The notes beneath the pieces were generated by a model. The model was given only the letters and a program-made list of their open reading frames with translations. It made no database searches and was not told the origin of the DNA. This document shows, one piece after another, positions 34,585-44,804 of a stretch of 64,000 nt of DNA (position 1 is its first letter; every line of letters begins with the position of its first letter). A program made the translations under genes and the position numbers. This DNA comes from Sinotaia quadrata (taxonomy: Eukaryota; Mollusca; Gastropoda; Architaenioglossa; Viviparidae), in assembly GCA_028829895.1 (NCBI GenBank), contig CM054182.1, positions 87,469,546 through 87,533,545 on the forward strand, written 5' to 3'.

Positions 34585-34646
34585 GGTTGGTCAAGTAGGG
34601 GACGCTTCCGGCTTCCGCCGCTTTCGCGTTTGGGGAGGTGGGGGTG
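34585..34646 (-). mobile_element. GC-rich retroposon-like family, copy B (62 bp)
   Basis: Begins 'ggttggtcaagtagggg' and continues 'cttccggcttccgccgcttt', almost matching the start of the copy at 61485, then a G-rich tail. It is bounded by the perfect 8-bp repeat ACTTAGTA (34577-34584 and 34647-34654). Orientation is assigned on the assumption that the shared end is the 3' end of the element. Confidence 0.7.
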
Positions 34647-34659
34647 ACTTAGTAACACA

Positions 34660-35159
34660 GACGTCGGTTATATATATATTCGTCGGTGTTCTCGAAGCTT
34701 CTACTCATGAATATTCTATTAGGATCTGGAGTCAGTGGGAACTCGCAAAACATTTACTCACAGAAAGTTTCGTTTCTAGAGATTTCTCGTGCGCGCACTC
34801 AGGTGGAGTAACATTGAACTAAGTAGAATAAGTAGTGTGCACGTCAGCCGCTAGATGGAGATGACATCACTACTGTACATTTACACATTTAGGTTGCACC
34901 GAAATTTGTGACAAATTGACAGCTGACAGAAGATGAGCTTTTAAGAGTCAAACTATAATGTGATTCTGATGTCTATGATTTATATACTTTAAAGTTGTTA
35001 ATGGGTACATGACATTAATACAGTGTTTTATCTATTTAATGTAAAGTTTTTGTTTCTTTTGAGTTGATTCTGTTTTCTATCTTTTGAAAACAATTTAAGA
35101 AAGTTTGATTATAATTTTTTCCCCACGATCAAATCAATTCAATATTATTTTGATAACAT
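34660..35159. other. spacer, nothing recognised
   Basis: AT-rich without repeat or coding signal. Confidence 0.4.
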
Positions 35160-35232
35160 TGTCGCGGGGCCCCTAAAAAGCGTGGGGCTCACAGGCCAGT
35201 GCCTCTTCTGCCTATTTGGTAATCTGGCACTG
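35160..35232 (-). mobile_element. hAT-type terminal fragment
   Basis: On the minus strand it begins CAGTGCCAGATTACC, then a GC-richer segment with 'ggggccccgcgac'. It resembles the beginning of the hAT/DUF4371 copy at 39211 (CAGGGGCGTATTAACC). Only this end is present. Confidence 0.35.
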
Positions 35233-35239
35233 GTTACAA

Positions 35240-35660
35240 TGATTTATTTCGTACTTTATAAACGGTCTCATTTTTTTTCACGTATGCGCAAGGTCTGGAC
35301 TAAGTCGTACGTGCCGATAATCGCGTGTAACTGACTGAACCTGTCTAGAAAAACAAAGATGACTGCATGGAGAAAAGCCGAGAGCTTTCCAATTACCGGC
35401 CTTGATCGGGTCGTGGTCATATACCATCCGAACTTGACCCCGATGTTGTTATTTTTAGTCCTATTTGCAAGCGTTTATCAAGGACCAGTAATAGAACAAT
35501 GGCAAATGCGCGAAATCGACCTAGGTAGGAGGCCTTCCTCGCACCCGCCTCCCCTCCAAATTTATCATCACAATGGCATACAGAATGTTAATGTAACAGT
35601 ATTACACGCGTCATTAGATTGTCTCGGCGAAAGATATTTTGTATGTTAAAATGTACTTTC
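35240..35660. other. spacer with a 96-codon unrecognised frame
   Basis: A frame at 35359-35649 starts MTAWRKAESFPITGLDRVVV and has a mildly hydrophobic middle. No domain, no splice sites and no upstream exon were found, so I do not call it a gene. Confidence 0.3.
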
Positions 35661-35669
35661 GTTTACTTT

Positions 35670-35905
35670 TAGTTTTAGACAGCACGAGTCTCCCTGCATT
35701 ATTATAAAGAAGTGTGCTAATAATAACTACTTTTATACGGCACGAGTCTCCCTGCATTATTATAGAAGTGTGCTAAAAATAACTATTTTTATACGGCACG
35801 AGTCTCCCTGCATTATTATAGAAGTGTGCTAATAATAACTACTTTTATACGGCACGAGTCTCCCTGCATTATTATAGAAGTGTGCTAAAAATAACTATGC
35901 ACTAT
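35670..35905. repeat. 56-bp tandem repeat, 4 copies
   Basis: Unit with 'cggcacgagtctccctgcat' and 'agaagtgtgctaataataac'; starts of 'gcacgag' near 35682, 35740, 35796 and 35852. Confidence 0.95.
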
Positions 35906-36079
35906 ACTGAGGTATCGGGCTCAACTCGATTTTGAAAACCAGGTACGATAGGGTTATAAATGTTTAACTAGCACTTACATTATATCTAATTTAGTTCAAT
36001 ATCATATTATTATTAAGACACGGACTATCTTTCTGATCGATTTTAGCGAGTCGCCATGTTTCCAATCTGCCCTTTCCCT

Positions 36080-36412
36080 GAGTGAGTTTGTTGGTTACGT
36101 AGAATTGTTGAACTATTGTTGAGTGGGTTTGTTGGTTACGTAGAATTGTCGAACTATTGCTGAGTGAGTTTGTTGGTTACGTAAAATTGTTGAACTATTG
36201 CTGAGTGAGTTTGTTGGTTACGTAGAATTGTTGAACTATTGTTGAGTGAGTTTGTTGGTTACATAGAATTGTTGAACTATTGCTGAGTGAGTTTGTTGGT
36301 TAGTAGAATTTGTCGAACTATTGCTGAGTGAGTTTGTTGGTTACGTAGAATTGTCGAACTATTGCTGAGTGAGTTTGTTGGTTACGTAGAATTGTTGAAC
36401 TACTGCTAGTTG
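36080..36412. repeat. 42-bp tandem repeat, 8 copies
   Basis: Unit 'gagtttgttggttacgtaga' plus 'attgttgaactattgctgagt', nearly identical copies. Confidence 0.95.
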
Positions 36413-37974
36413 AAACAGTGTAGTATGTTCTGGTTGCTGGCCTAAGTTCTGGCCCTATCCAGGTTATATTTCAGTCCAGTGTGCGTTACAAAATCATTAA
36501 GTAATGTCTTTGTATCGGAAGTAAATTATGACTCAGTCCCGCTGCTCTGAAATTGTATTCTCAATGGGATGCAGTATTATGTATAAGAAAAGCGCAGAAT
36601 TGAAAAAAAATACAACAAACGCTTAATAGTTAGTGAAAATACTTTCTATCGTAAATGGAAAAGGGGGGGGGGGCGAGGGGGGGTATTAACTTTCATTTTT
36701 TTTTTTTTTTATTACTTTTTAAATAAACCACAGTCATAAAATATTTTGTACTGATTTTCTATGAGCTGTGTTTGGTGGAAGTAACCTTACCCATTCTTCA
36801 AAGAAAAGTTCGGTCGAGTTGGCAGTTCGGAAAATGCTAATCATAAAAGCCACGTGATAGTTTTTCTCTGTCGTGCCGAAATTGGCCCCAGAATATCAGT
36901 ATCCCTGTAAAAGTAACAGCTCAGAAAAGTTCTCACAGACACCACTGGTAAAAGTGATTTTTTGCCGAGAAAGGTCAGTCAGGTGGAACTTATGAACTGA
37001 CCCATATATAGTAATTATGATTATGCTTGTTTGTGTGCATTTATGTATATTCATTTAGATATATGTTTATATTCGTTATTTTAATCCAACCTTTTCTATT
37101 TTCTTCTTTCATTCACCAATCATCTGTCCCGTCCTATTTTCTCTGTATGAATGACGTCACTCTGGTATGCCAGTTGTCATTGTAGCGTCCACTAAATTTA
37201 GGAAATGATATTGTCTGCACTCTATCCACCCCTTCTACTCTATTGGCATGCCAGTGCCTGCCCGTCTTGTGCCTCAATGAGCAACTGGACAAGTGGGTCC
37301 TGGCCAGTTAAGGTTCCTCGACCAAATAGACAAAAAAGCTCACAGCCTGCACTACATGTCGAGCTGACTGTGGCATATCCACCCACCTTCTCATGCTTTT
37401 ATTAAATTGTTAAAAGATACAAATATCTTATTTCATAATAATACTTTATATATAATATTAATTAATAGTCATAATAATTTAACTTTATTACTTTAAACAT
37501 TTCTAAAATAGTTGTTATCAACCTGAACTCTGACATTTTAATTAAACTTAGCTTCAAGCTTTCAGCTCACGAGTTACATAGCCCCTGGTCGAGCTAGTTG
37601 CTCGCTCTGGCCAGTGCAAGTGTACATAAAATCTTAGTGTCTGTGTGCAACGACCATGTCCCTTAGCCAGCATGCACTCTATGGTTTTGAAAGAGTGGCT
37701 GTGGTCGTTGTTACACGTTGTGTCGTCTGTGCTGTCTATACTTCACCATTACCCGTATGCAATCACACATGCAAACATGTCGGCAATACGTAACCTATAT
37801 GAATAAAATTCGAGCCAAATAACCATCTTGGTATTCTGTGTGTGGGTTTGTAATAACATCTATACAAGTCCTATGTGGCGTCGACTAGCCACCACCCCCT
37901 TTCTTCGGAGAGAAGGGTACAGGTGACAGGCATATACAAAATGGGGGGGGGGGAAATGATAACTCTTTCTCCCC
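36413..37974. other. region without a supported gene
   Basis: Contains poly-G runs (near 36663 and 37942), a T-run (near 36700) and a segment 37181-37857 that starts TGTAGCGTCC and ends AATAACA with an internal AATAAA near 37804, a layout seen in solo LTRs; no target duplication was found. Frames here have no domain. Confidence 0.35.
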
Positions 37975-38065
37975 CATTTTCTTATTAAGTTTAAAATGTA
38001 TGGCCCGCTATCTGAGGGGCATATCTGTCTCTGGCTCCTGTCCAGAAAAAGGTTGCCGATCCCTG
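37975..38065 (-). mobile_element. possible hAT-type terminal fragment
   Basis: On the minus strand it starts CAGGGATCGGCAACC and runs through 'gagccagagacagatatg', a layout seen at hAT-type ends. No partner end was found. Confidence 0.35.
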
Positions 38066-38069
38066 GTTT

Positions 38070-39205
38070 AAATGCTGAGATAAATTTAATCTCGTTTATT
38101 TTTATTATTTCAGTCATTGTTTTGTTGTTTGAGTGTGAGACTGCGTAGATGACATCATTATAAGTTTCTGCATTTCTGCGCATTTGTACTGAACTGCACA
38201 TTAGACGGTAACTCACATAGAAAAAGAGAAAGCTATTTCATCTGCAAATGTACAGTTGTTGGGGTTTTTTTTAACGTGATCTAGTTCCGATCCTGGTACT
38301 GTTCTTTGCTACAAAGATCAGAGATATGTGCTGATAGATTGGCTATCTGCCACCATCCTGCTCACCCTCCACTATGCTCTCTGTCACCTATCCACAGCCA
38401 GCAAGCCTGTCTGACAAGAAACCTTCAACGACTTCATTTATTCCCCTTGTATCCTCCAAACAGGAGATGAAACAACTAATACGTTAAGGACAAATAGATT
38501 GTAAAGTCCCTTAATATATTATAAAAGAACAGATATAGATTGCAAACTCTCTTAATTTTATACATGTACTCTTTCTGTCGACTAAGTATATTTTTATTGT
38601 CTTCTTTATTCATTGTTTTTGTTTAGTGTCAATAGCAAGTACTTTCTACACGTCATTTTGTTATCTTTTCAAAAGCAATTGTTCGTTTCTCAGACCCTTC
38701 GTGTCTATCCTGTTCATTATCCATACCATTCAGGCCTGGATGAGTTTATATCTGTAGAGCCCTAGACGCTAGTGGCTCATGTCTGTCCTATTCATTGTCC
38801 ATACCATTCAGGCTTGGATGAGGGCCAAGCTGGAACTGCCTGGACGCTAGTGGCTCATGTCTGGGTTGAGGTGTTTGAGAGGATTGGCAGTAGTAACACC
38901 TAGAGTCTGTGTTGCTACTTTGTCCCAATAAAGGTCACATATAGAATCTGTGTTCATTCATTTATTTGGAGGAATTGGATTATTTTATAGGCTAATTTTT
39001 TTTAAATTTTAAAGCTAATCAGAATTTAGTTAAGTCTAGAAGACTAGATCAAATACATCTACTCAGCCATAAAAAATAGAACATACCAGTGAGGTCCAAT
39101 AGCAGTTGGCCCGCATAAAATTGTTTTGTAGCCCAAACTCATACCAAAAATACTTTTAAAAATTGTATGGTATAATTAACGTTTTATCTTTGTTTACATG
39201 GCCCC
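38070..39205. other. region without a recognised gene
   Basis: Contains a direct duplication around 38700-38880 ('attatccataccattcaggc' / 'attgtccataccattcaggc' and 'gctagtggctcatgtctg' twice). Otherwise AT-rich with no coding signal. Confidence 0.45.
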
Positions 39206-39621
39206 CGGGGCAGGGGCGTATTAACCATTAAGCAGACTAAGCTGGTGCTTAGGGCACCAGGGTCAAAGGAGGCACCACAAAGTTGAAAAAGAGAAAAAAA
39301 CCGAATGAAGATTTCACATATTTAACTCGGAAACAAGGCTTAGGCTTGACGCAGCTACTGGAAAAACAAACTGTAGAGGAGTACAATTACTGGGAGAATG
39401 TGCTTCGGTGTGTTGTAGCAGTCATTTGCACACTGGCTGAACGAAGATTGGCGTTCCGAGGAAAAGTGGGAAAATTTGGGTCTCTCAATAATGGGAATTA
39501 TTTATTCGAATTAATAAGTCAGTTTGACCCATTCTTGGCTGCTCACATATCATGGTATGGCAATGCTGGAAAAGGCAACCCTTCATACCTGTCCAAAATG
39601 ATATGTGAGGAAATTATTGAG

Positions 39622-39741
39622 TTAATGGCAAAGAAAGTGCACTCCGTCATCATTGACGAAATTAATGGCAAAGAAAGTGCACTCCGTCATCATTGGCGAA
39701 ATTAATGGCAAAGAAAGTGTACTCCGTCATCATTGACGAAA
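39622..39741. repeat. 40-bp unit, three copies, in the transposase pseudogene
   Basis: Units at 39622, 39662 and 39702 ('ttaatggcaaagaaagtgca' plus 'ctccgtcatcattgacgaaa'). The added 80 bp are not a multiple of three, so the expansion by itself breaks the frame. Confidence 0.97.
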
Positions 39742-40060
39742 TTAATGTTTCTGGGTACTTCAGTCTGTCTGTGGACTCAACGCCTGATCTTTCACATGTT
39801 GAACAACTGAGTATAGTGCTCTGATACTTGCAAGATGGACAGCCATTGTCACATTTTTGGAATTACAAAACCACAACGGTGAAGCTATGGCACAGCAGGT
39901 TTTGAAGTACTTATGTGATGATTGTAAATTGGATTTTGCTAAAAGCAGAGGGCAGTCATACTGCCAGCATGTCTGGGCGTTACAATGGCATGCAGCAAAA
40001 ACTTTTGGATTCAAATCTGTTTGCCATTTATGTATTCTGTGCAGTTCATTCACTAAATTT

Positions 40061-40150
40061 AGTTAGACGAAGTGCTGTGGATTGCTGTCAAGTTGCTGTA
40101 AATTTAGTTGGACGAAGTGCTGTCGATTGCTGTCAAGTTGCAGTAGATTT
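40061..40150. repeat. 45-bp duplication in the transposase pseudogene
   Basis: 'agttagacgaagtgctgtgg' and the following bases repeat from 40106; 45 bp keeps frame (15 codons). Confidence 0.95.
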
Positions 40151-41271
40151 CTTATCCACTGTACAACTGCTCTACAAATTCTTTTCAGCCTCAAATGCTT
40201 GGTGGAGAATTCTCAAAGATTGCATTGGAAATTAAAAAGTGTTGAAATCACTTTCAGACATCAGACGGGAAGCATATGCTGTGGCCTCTGCAGCAATTAT
40301 CAACTTATTTTCGAAGATTCTAAAAGCTTTGGAAGATTTGTCAGATGACCAGTTGCAAAAAGGTGACACTAGAAGGGAGGCAAAGAATATTGCAAACAAG
40401 ATGCATGAACTGGAAATTGTGTTCATGCTGAATTTTTGGAACGAATCTCTGGTGGAAAGACGTTAACGTAACCACTACCAACGTTACAGCGCAAAATCTG
40501 CTGGAAGCGCGCAAGTTAGAGATTTTAAATAAAATAATAAAATGGCCCACGCTGCTTCTGCTGTGATCGTAAACTTAACTCACCAAAACGAAAAAGCAAG
40601 TTATTAAAATCAATGAATTCGAAATAAAATAGATTTGTGACTAACTTTTGTATTCGTTATGTCTCCAACTCTTTCATCATGCAAGTTAAAATTATATTGA
40701 TATGTAATATACTCTCCTAGTCGAAAACTGTTGAAATACCTACACGTAGGCCTTTAATTCCCTGATCAAAACAGTAGAAATACTCAACCAAATGCTTAGA
40801 GAGCATGCGCAAGGCGTTTTTTTTAAATTGACTACCAAGAGTCAGTGATGAATGCACGAAGTTGACCTTGTTTATATAGAAAAAAAATCATCTTTCTTAT
40901 TTTAAAAAATAGTATTATTTATAAGGAGAGGGAGGGAGTAACGTTCTGCACATTTTTATCAACTCAGTTAGCCAGTTGGTTTTCTAAGAAAGTTTACATC
41001 GACTACGTGACTATTTGCAACAAAGGAAACGCTAACAACACGTGGAAGAACAAATTTAGATAGAAAGGAGTTATTTTTCATTTTCTATTGTAAACAGATT
41101 TGTATTATGCATAATAATTCTTTAAAATAGTAATAGCATATAAATACCAAATGATACAATTAATTATTAAAAACTAAACACAGCGATTGTGAACAATTTT
41201 AAGAAATGATAATGCTGTTTAAAATTCACGAGTTGCTCAATGTATCCTTTCTGGCCCCACCATGCTCACAT

Positions 41272-41296
41272 CACGTGGCCTAGGTTATCACGCCAC
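41272..41296 (+). promoter_or_regulatory. E-box plus SRE-like site, candidate desaturase promoter
   Basis: 'cacgtg' (41272-41277, in context ATCACGTGG) is followed 10 bp later by ATCACGCCAC (41287-41296), one mismatch from the sterol regulatory element ATCACCCCAC. SREBP factors bind both site types and control desaturase genes in animals. The region is CpG-richer than its surroundings and lies about 3.3 kb upstream of the desaturase start codon. Function is inferred. Confidence 0.35.
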
Positions 41297-41329
41297 TTAC
41301 TAAACCGAACGTTTGGGTATCAGCCGAAC

Positions 41330-41425
41330 GTCGTCTGCTTTGAGTTTAGTCCTTAACACGGCGTTCATGTGTGAAAACATCTGATCAAAAACGCGATTTC
41401 AAGTTTTTCTGACCAACGTAATCAG
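41330..41425 (+). other. candidate non-coding first exon of the desaturase gene
   Basis: The first coding exon of the desaturase is preceded by a splice acceptor (44576), so an upstream exon must exist. The sequence ending 'aatcag|gtaaat' at 41425/41426, right after the E-box/SRE region, is the best visible donor in a promoter-like stretch. The start is unknown; 41330 is only a guess. The intron would be 3.15 kb. Confidence 0.3.
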
Positions 41426-44400
41426 GTAAATCCACGATATTTAAAACTTAAACTGACCTTTATTTTTTTTAGTCAGACAAATCGATTTTCTTGTCTTCAG
41501 CAGGTTGTTTAAATATTTATCGGCTGCTGGCGGCTGCTTTCCAGCGAACTTCTGCGTCGTAATAACGATACTGTAGGCCTACATAGCACAAGTAAAATAT
41601 AATTATCTGATGAAGAGAGGTACATTTTCGATAATGAATGCTAATAATTATATGGTGAAGAGTTTATGCTTTTTATCTTTGATTCTTGAAATGCCTTTTA
41701 ACTAATTATAAGTGTCCTTTGAATGATTTAGCAGTCAAGGTTAACTGGCACAAACACTTAAAAATAAAATATTTTTTGTGTGTGAATATATTAATTAATA
41801 ATTCTAAAAATAGATTGTTTATTTCATATAACTTTTTTGGTTTTACAATTGCATCATACTGTACTATTGCCTGCATAGTCTACTACATGTTAAAAATTAT
41901 ACATGTATTTTCTCCCGCCTCCTCTATCTTATTCTCCCCCCTCTATCTTATCCCCCCACCTCCTCAGTCATTAATATATACTTTTTAATACCCCCCCCCC
42001 CAAAAAAAAAGGCATTAGTAATTTACATATATATATATTTACACTGTACATGTATTCATTTCTGTGCATTTATTTTAAGTAATTGAATTTTTCTAGTTAC
42101 ATTTTGATTTTAAAAAGTTACAAATGATAAGATCAAAGACTGGAGTGAGAGTAACTCAGTAAGGCGACTGAAGATTGAAAAGTCAGTCGTTCTCATATCA
42201 TTTCAGATAAACGATTTTTTTCTGGTTTCATAAACTAACTTGATTATTGTGTTCAATATTGGATTTTTGTTGTTGAGATTTGACCTATTATAGTCAGTAA
42301 AAACATCCCATCATTAACAATTTCTGATTTTTCCCCAAATTATAGTGAATCCTTAGTGTTCCATGAGTTAAAATAGGATCTTCCAGGTATCCATGGGGTT
42401 TGATGTTGCCATCACTGGCCTTAGACTCTAGAGTAATCAGTACAGACTACAGGTGTCCTAAATTTGACCAGTCTTTATTTTGTAGGATTCTTTGAACCAA
42501 TGACTGAATGAGCTAGAGCTAATAAAAAAAAACTGAATTATTTTCTCATTAATTTTTGGTCATAGTCATACCATTTAGTTTGATCCATTGGTAAGGAATC
42601 ATGAGATTTAGGAATAGGAGTATGTCTTAAGTGATAATTTAAAAAATCTTTTTGTATCTGAACTGATGTAAATTGATTTTTAGTTTTTTAATTAAATGTC
42701 ATAAAATATAAAGCTGTCTTATCTAATTTAAATTTATCAGTATAGGATAAAATAAGGCAATTTTCATACTAGACTAATAATTGTAATATGTCCAAAAAAG
42801 CTATTGAGGTAGTAATAAATGTATGTTCTTTGCATGGTAAAAGTTCCTTGTTATATAACATGCAGTTTTTTTTTTTTTTTAAAGCTCACGTTTTACAAAT
42901 ATTCAAATTTAATGGTCACTTTTTAACTTCTATCATATGTTAATAGAAATGTCAGAGCTATTAGATCCACAGTTAATTTTGTCTGAGTGATGTCTTTTGG
43001 CTAACCCATCTTGTTTCCTGAGTCTAGTGTCACATCAGTTATATTATTTTCTAAGACAACTTATGAATGATTTAAGATTTTGTTTTTTATTTCTTAAAAG
43101 TACATTCTGTCATCATCATCATCATCATCTGCTAAAATGATTATTGAAAACACTGCAATATTCACAGACAATTGACAACATTCATCAAGATTAAAAATTA
43201 TATGAGCAGTTTTGCTTTGTCAGTTTTTAAAAAAAAAGTAATTGTTTCTTCTTTGATAATTAATTTCTTTGTTTATGTATATTACTATATATTTTTTTTT
43301 ACTTTAACACTCTGAACAATTTGAATTATAGTTTTGGTTAGTAAATCTATTATCACTTTCGAACGACTCTTTATGTGTCTGCTTTTTGCTAATCTGATTG
43401 CCACGTCAGGTTGATTTGCCCAAAAGTAAATTTTTGTTTTATTATCGCTCTTGTTGAGTTGTTCCCATAGAAAATCTTTTACTTTTAGTGTTTTGACAAG
43501 ATTTGAAAAATAAACAAACATCTTTATTGGTAATCTCACAGGTCATCATTGTTGACCCTTTATACAGAGAAAATTCTAATTTTAACTTGACATAGAGTAA
43601 TTAGGGCCAAACAGAAATTTAATGACTGACATGAATAAAACATGAGAATGTATATAATAAAATATAATAATGTATATTATTCTTGCAAAAGAGAGAAACA
43701 AAAAAATTTATTCTTTCCTTGAACTGAAGTTATGACATGCACTTTATATATATTTCAAGTGTATAATTTTAAAATGGGGTGAAGTCCAAGTTATGCCTCA
43801 TTTTTCCCCTTCACATTTTGGAAGAATAAAAGAATTCCATAAATTATTAAATATATCCCTCAGATCTTATCCTAATTCTGATCAGAAGTGTAATCTGATG
43901 TGAAGGTCCGTGTCTTGCTTGTATCACCGTCACTGACAGTTTTACTAATAATACCCTGTAGGAAAATACTTGCTACATACATTATGAACTTTTGCAATTG
44001 TTATAATTACTTATTTAAACCTGTAGATTTAAAATATGGTTGCATTTTTGTTGTTGTTTACTTAATTAAACATTGTCTTTAGTTTGTGAAGTAAACTTTG
44101 AATAGTTGAAAGCCACAGTGTAGATGACTTAACAGGCCCCTAATAAAGTTAGCTATGCAAGCAATGAAGTTTGTAAAAATGAAATAAAGTATTTATGTCT
44201 GTAAATAATAATATTTTTATTGTTTCAGTAGTAGAAATCTAGAAACAAATTCTATTATGTATTAATTTTGTTTTCAACATTTCAGAATTAATATTACATT
44301 TAAAATTTATTGACAGGTCAAGATTAAATGGGCATGCTTATACATTACTGCTTTACTAGGTGATTGATAACAACACCCTCATAATTGTAAGTAATGTAGT

Positions 44401-44576
44401 CTTTAATAAAGGGTTACATATTAAATTCATTTTTTAATAGTACTTTTAAAGCTGGCATTAAAATTTGATCAAATGGATACATACAGATATATATATACAC
44501 ACACACACATGTGTACATGCCCACACATATTCTGTTTTTTGCAATCTTTTGAACCTTTTTACAAAATATGTTTTAG
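41426..44576 (+). other. AT-rich interval upstream of desaturase coding exon 1
   Basis: Contains a poly-C run (near 41991), short ATC repeats near 43112 and no recognised exon. A minus-strand 84-codon frame at 43285-43539 is Lys-rich without domain. If the candidate first exon is right, this is intron 1. Confidence 0.45.
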
Positions 44577-44590
44577 ATACAAGTCCAGCT

Positions 44591-44804
44591 ATGGCACCAA
44601 AAAATCCTGTCATGGATGTCCCCTCCCCTGAGGGTTTAGAAGATGAAGTTGAACCTGTCATCATAGAGGAAACCCAGAATCATAAGCGCTCTGCACCTAT
44701 GATCATTGTCTGGAGGAATGTTGTTCTTTTTACAATCTTGCACTTGGGTGCCCTATATGCAATTGCTTTCATCCCTGTAGCTCATCCTCTTACATTGTTA
44801 TGGA
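44591..44804 (+). CDS. SCD: desaturase coding exon 1 (N terminus, first membrane segment)
   Basis: The exon begins at 44577 after 'atgttttag', giving 14 bp of 5' UTR before ATG. 71 codons plus one base, donor 'tgga|gtaagt'. The acidic N-terminal tail ([14 protein letters not shown]) precedes the first hydrophobic helix. Confidence 0.93.

Larger units (their letters stand above)
39211..40540 (+). pseudogene. broken hAT/DUF4371 (ZMYM1-like) transposase gene
   Basis: The element starts CAGGGGCGTATTAACC, typical of a hAT end, and a frame opens at 39283. Fragments in three frames follow the DUF4371 order: FRG...NNGNYLFELISQFDP, then the block EEIIELMAKKVHSVIIDEI, then GYFSLSVDSTPDLSHVEQLS, then FCAVHSLNLV, and last a C-terminal stretch ending LNFWNESLVER. 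Known family: hAT-derived transposase-like proteins with an RNase H-like fold, which contain the DST/DE-type catalytic region. The frame is broken by a 40-bp triplication (39622-39741) and several in-frame stops, and a 45-bp duplication lies at 40061-40150. The 3' terminal repeat was not found. Non-functional. Confidence 0.75.

Noticed and set aside
43285..43539. 84-codon minus-strand frame rich in Lys
   Set aside because: No recognisable domain, no splice sites, and AT-rich composition like the surrounding non-coding DNA.
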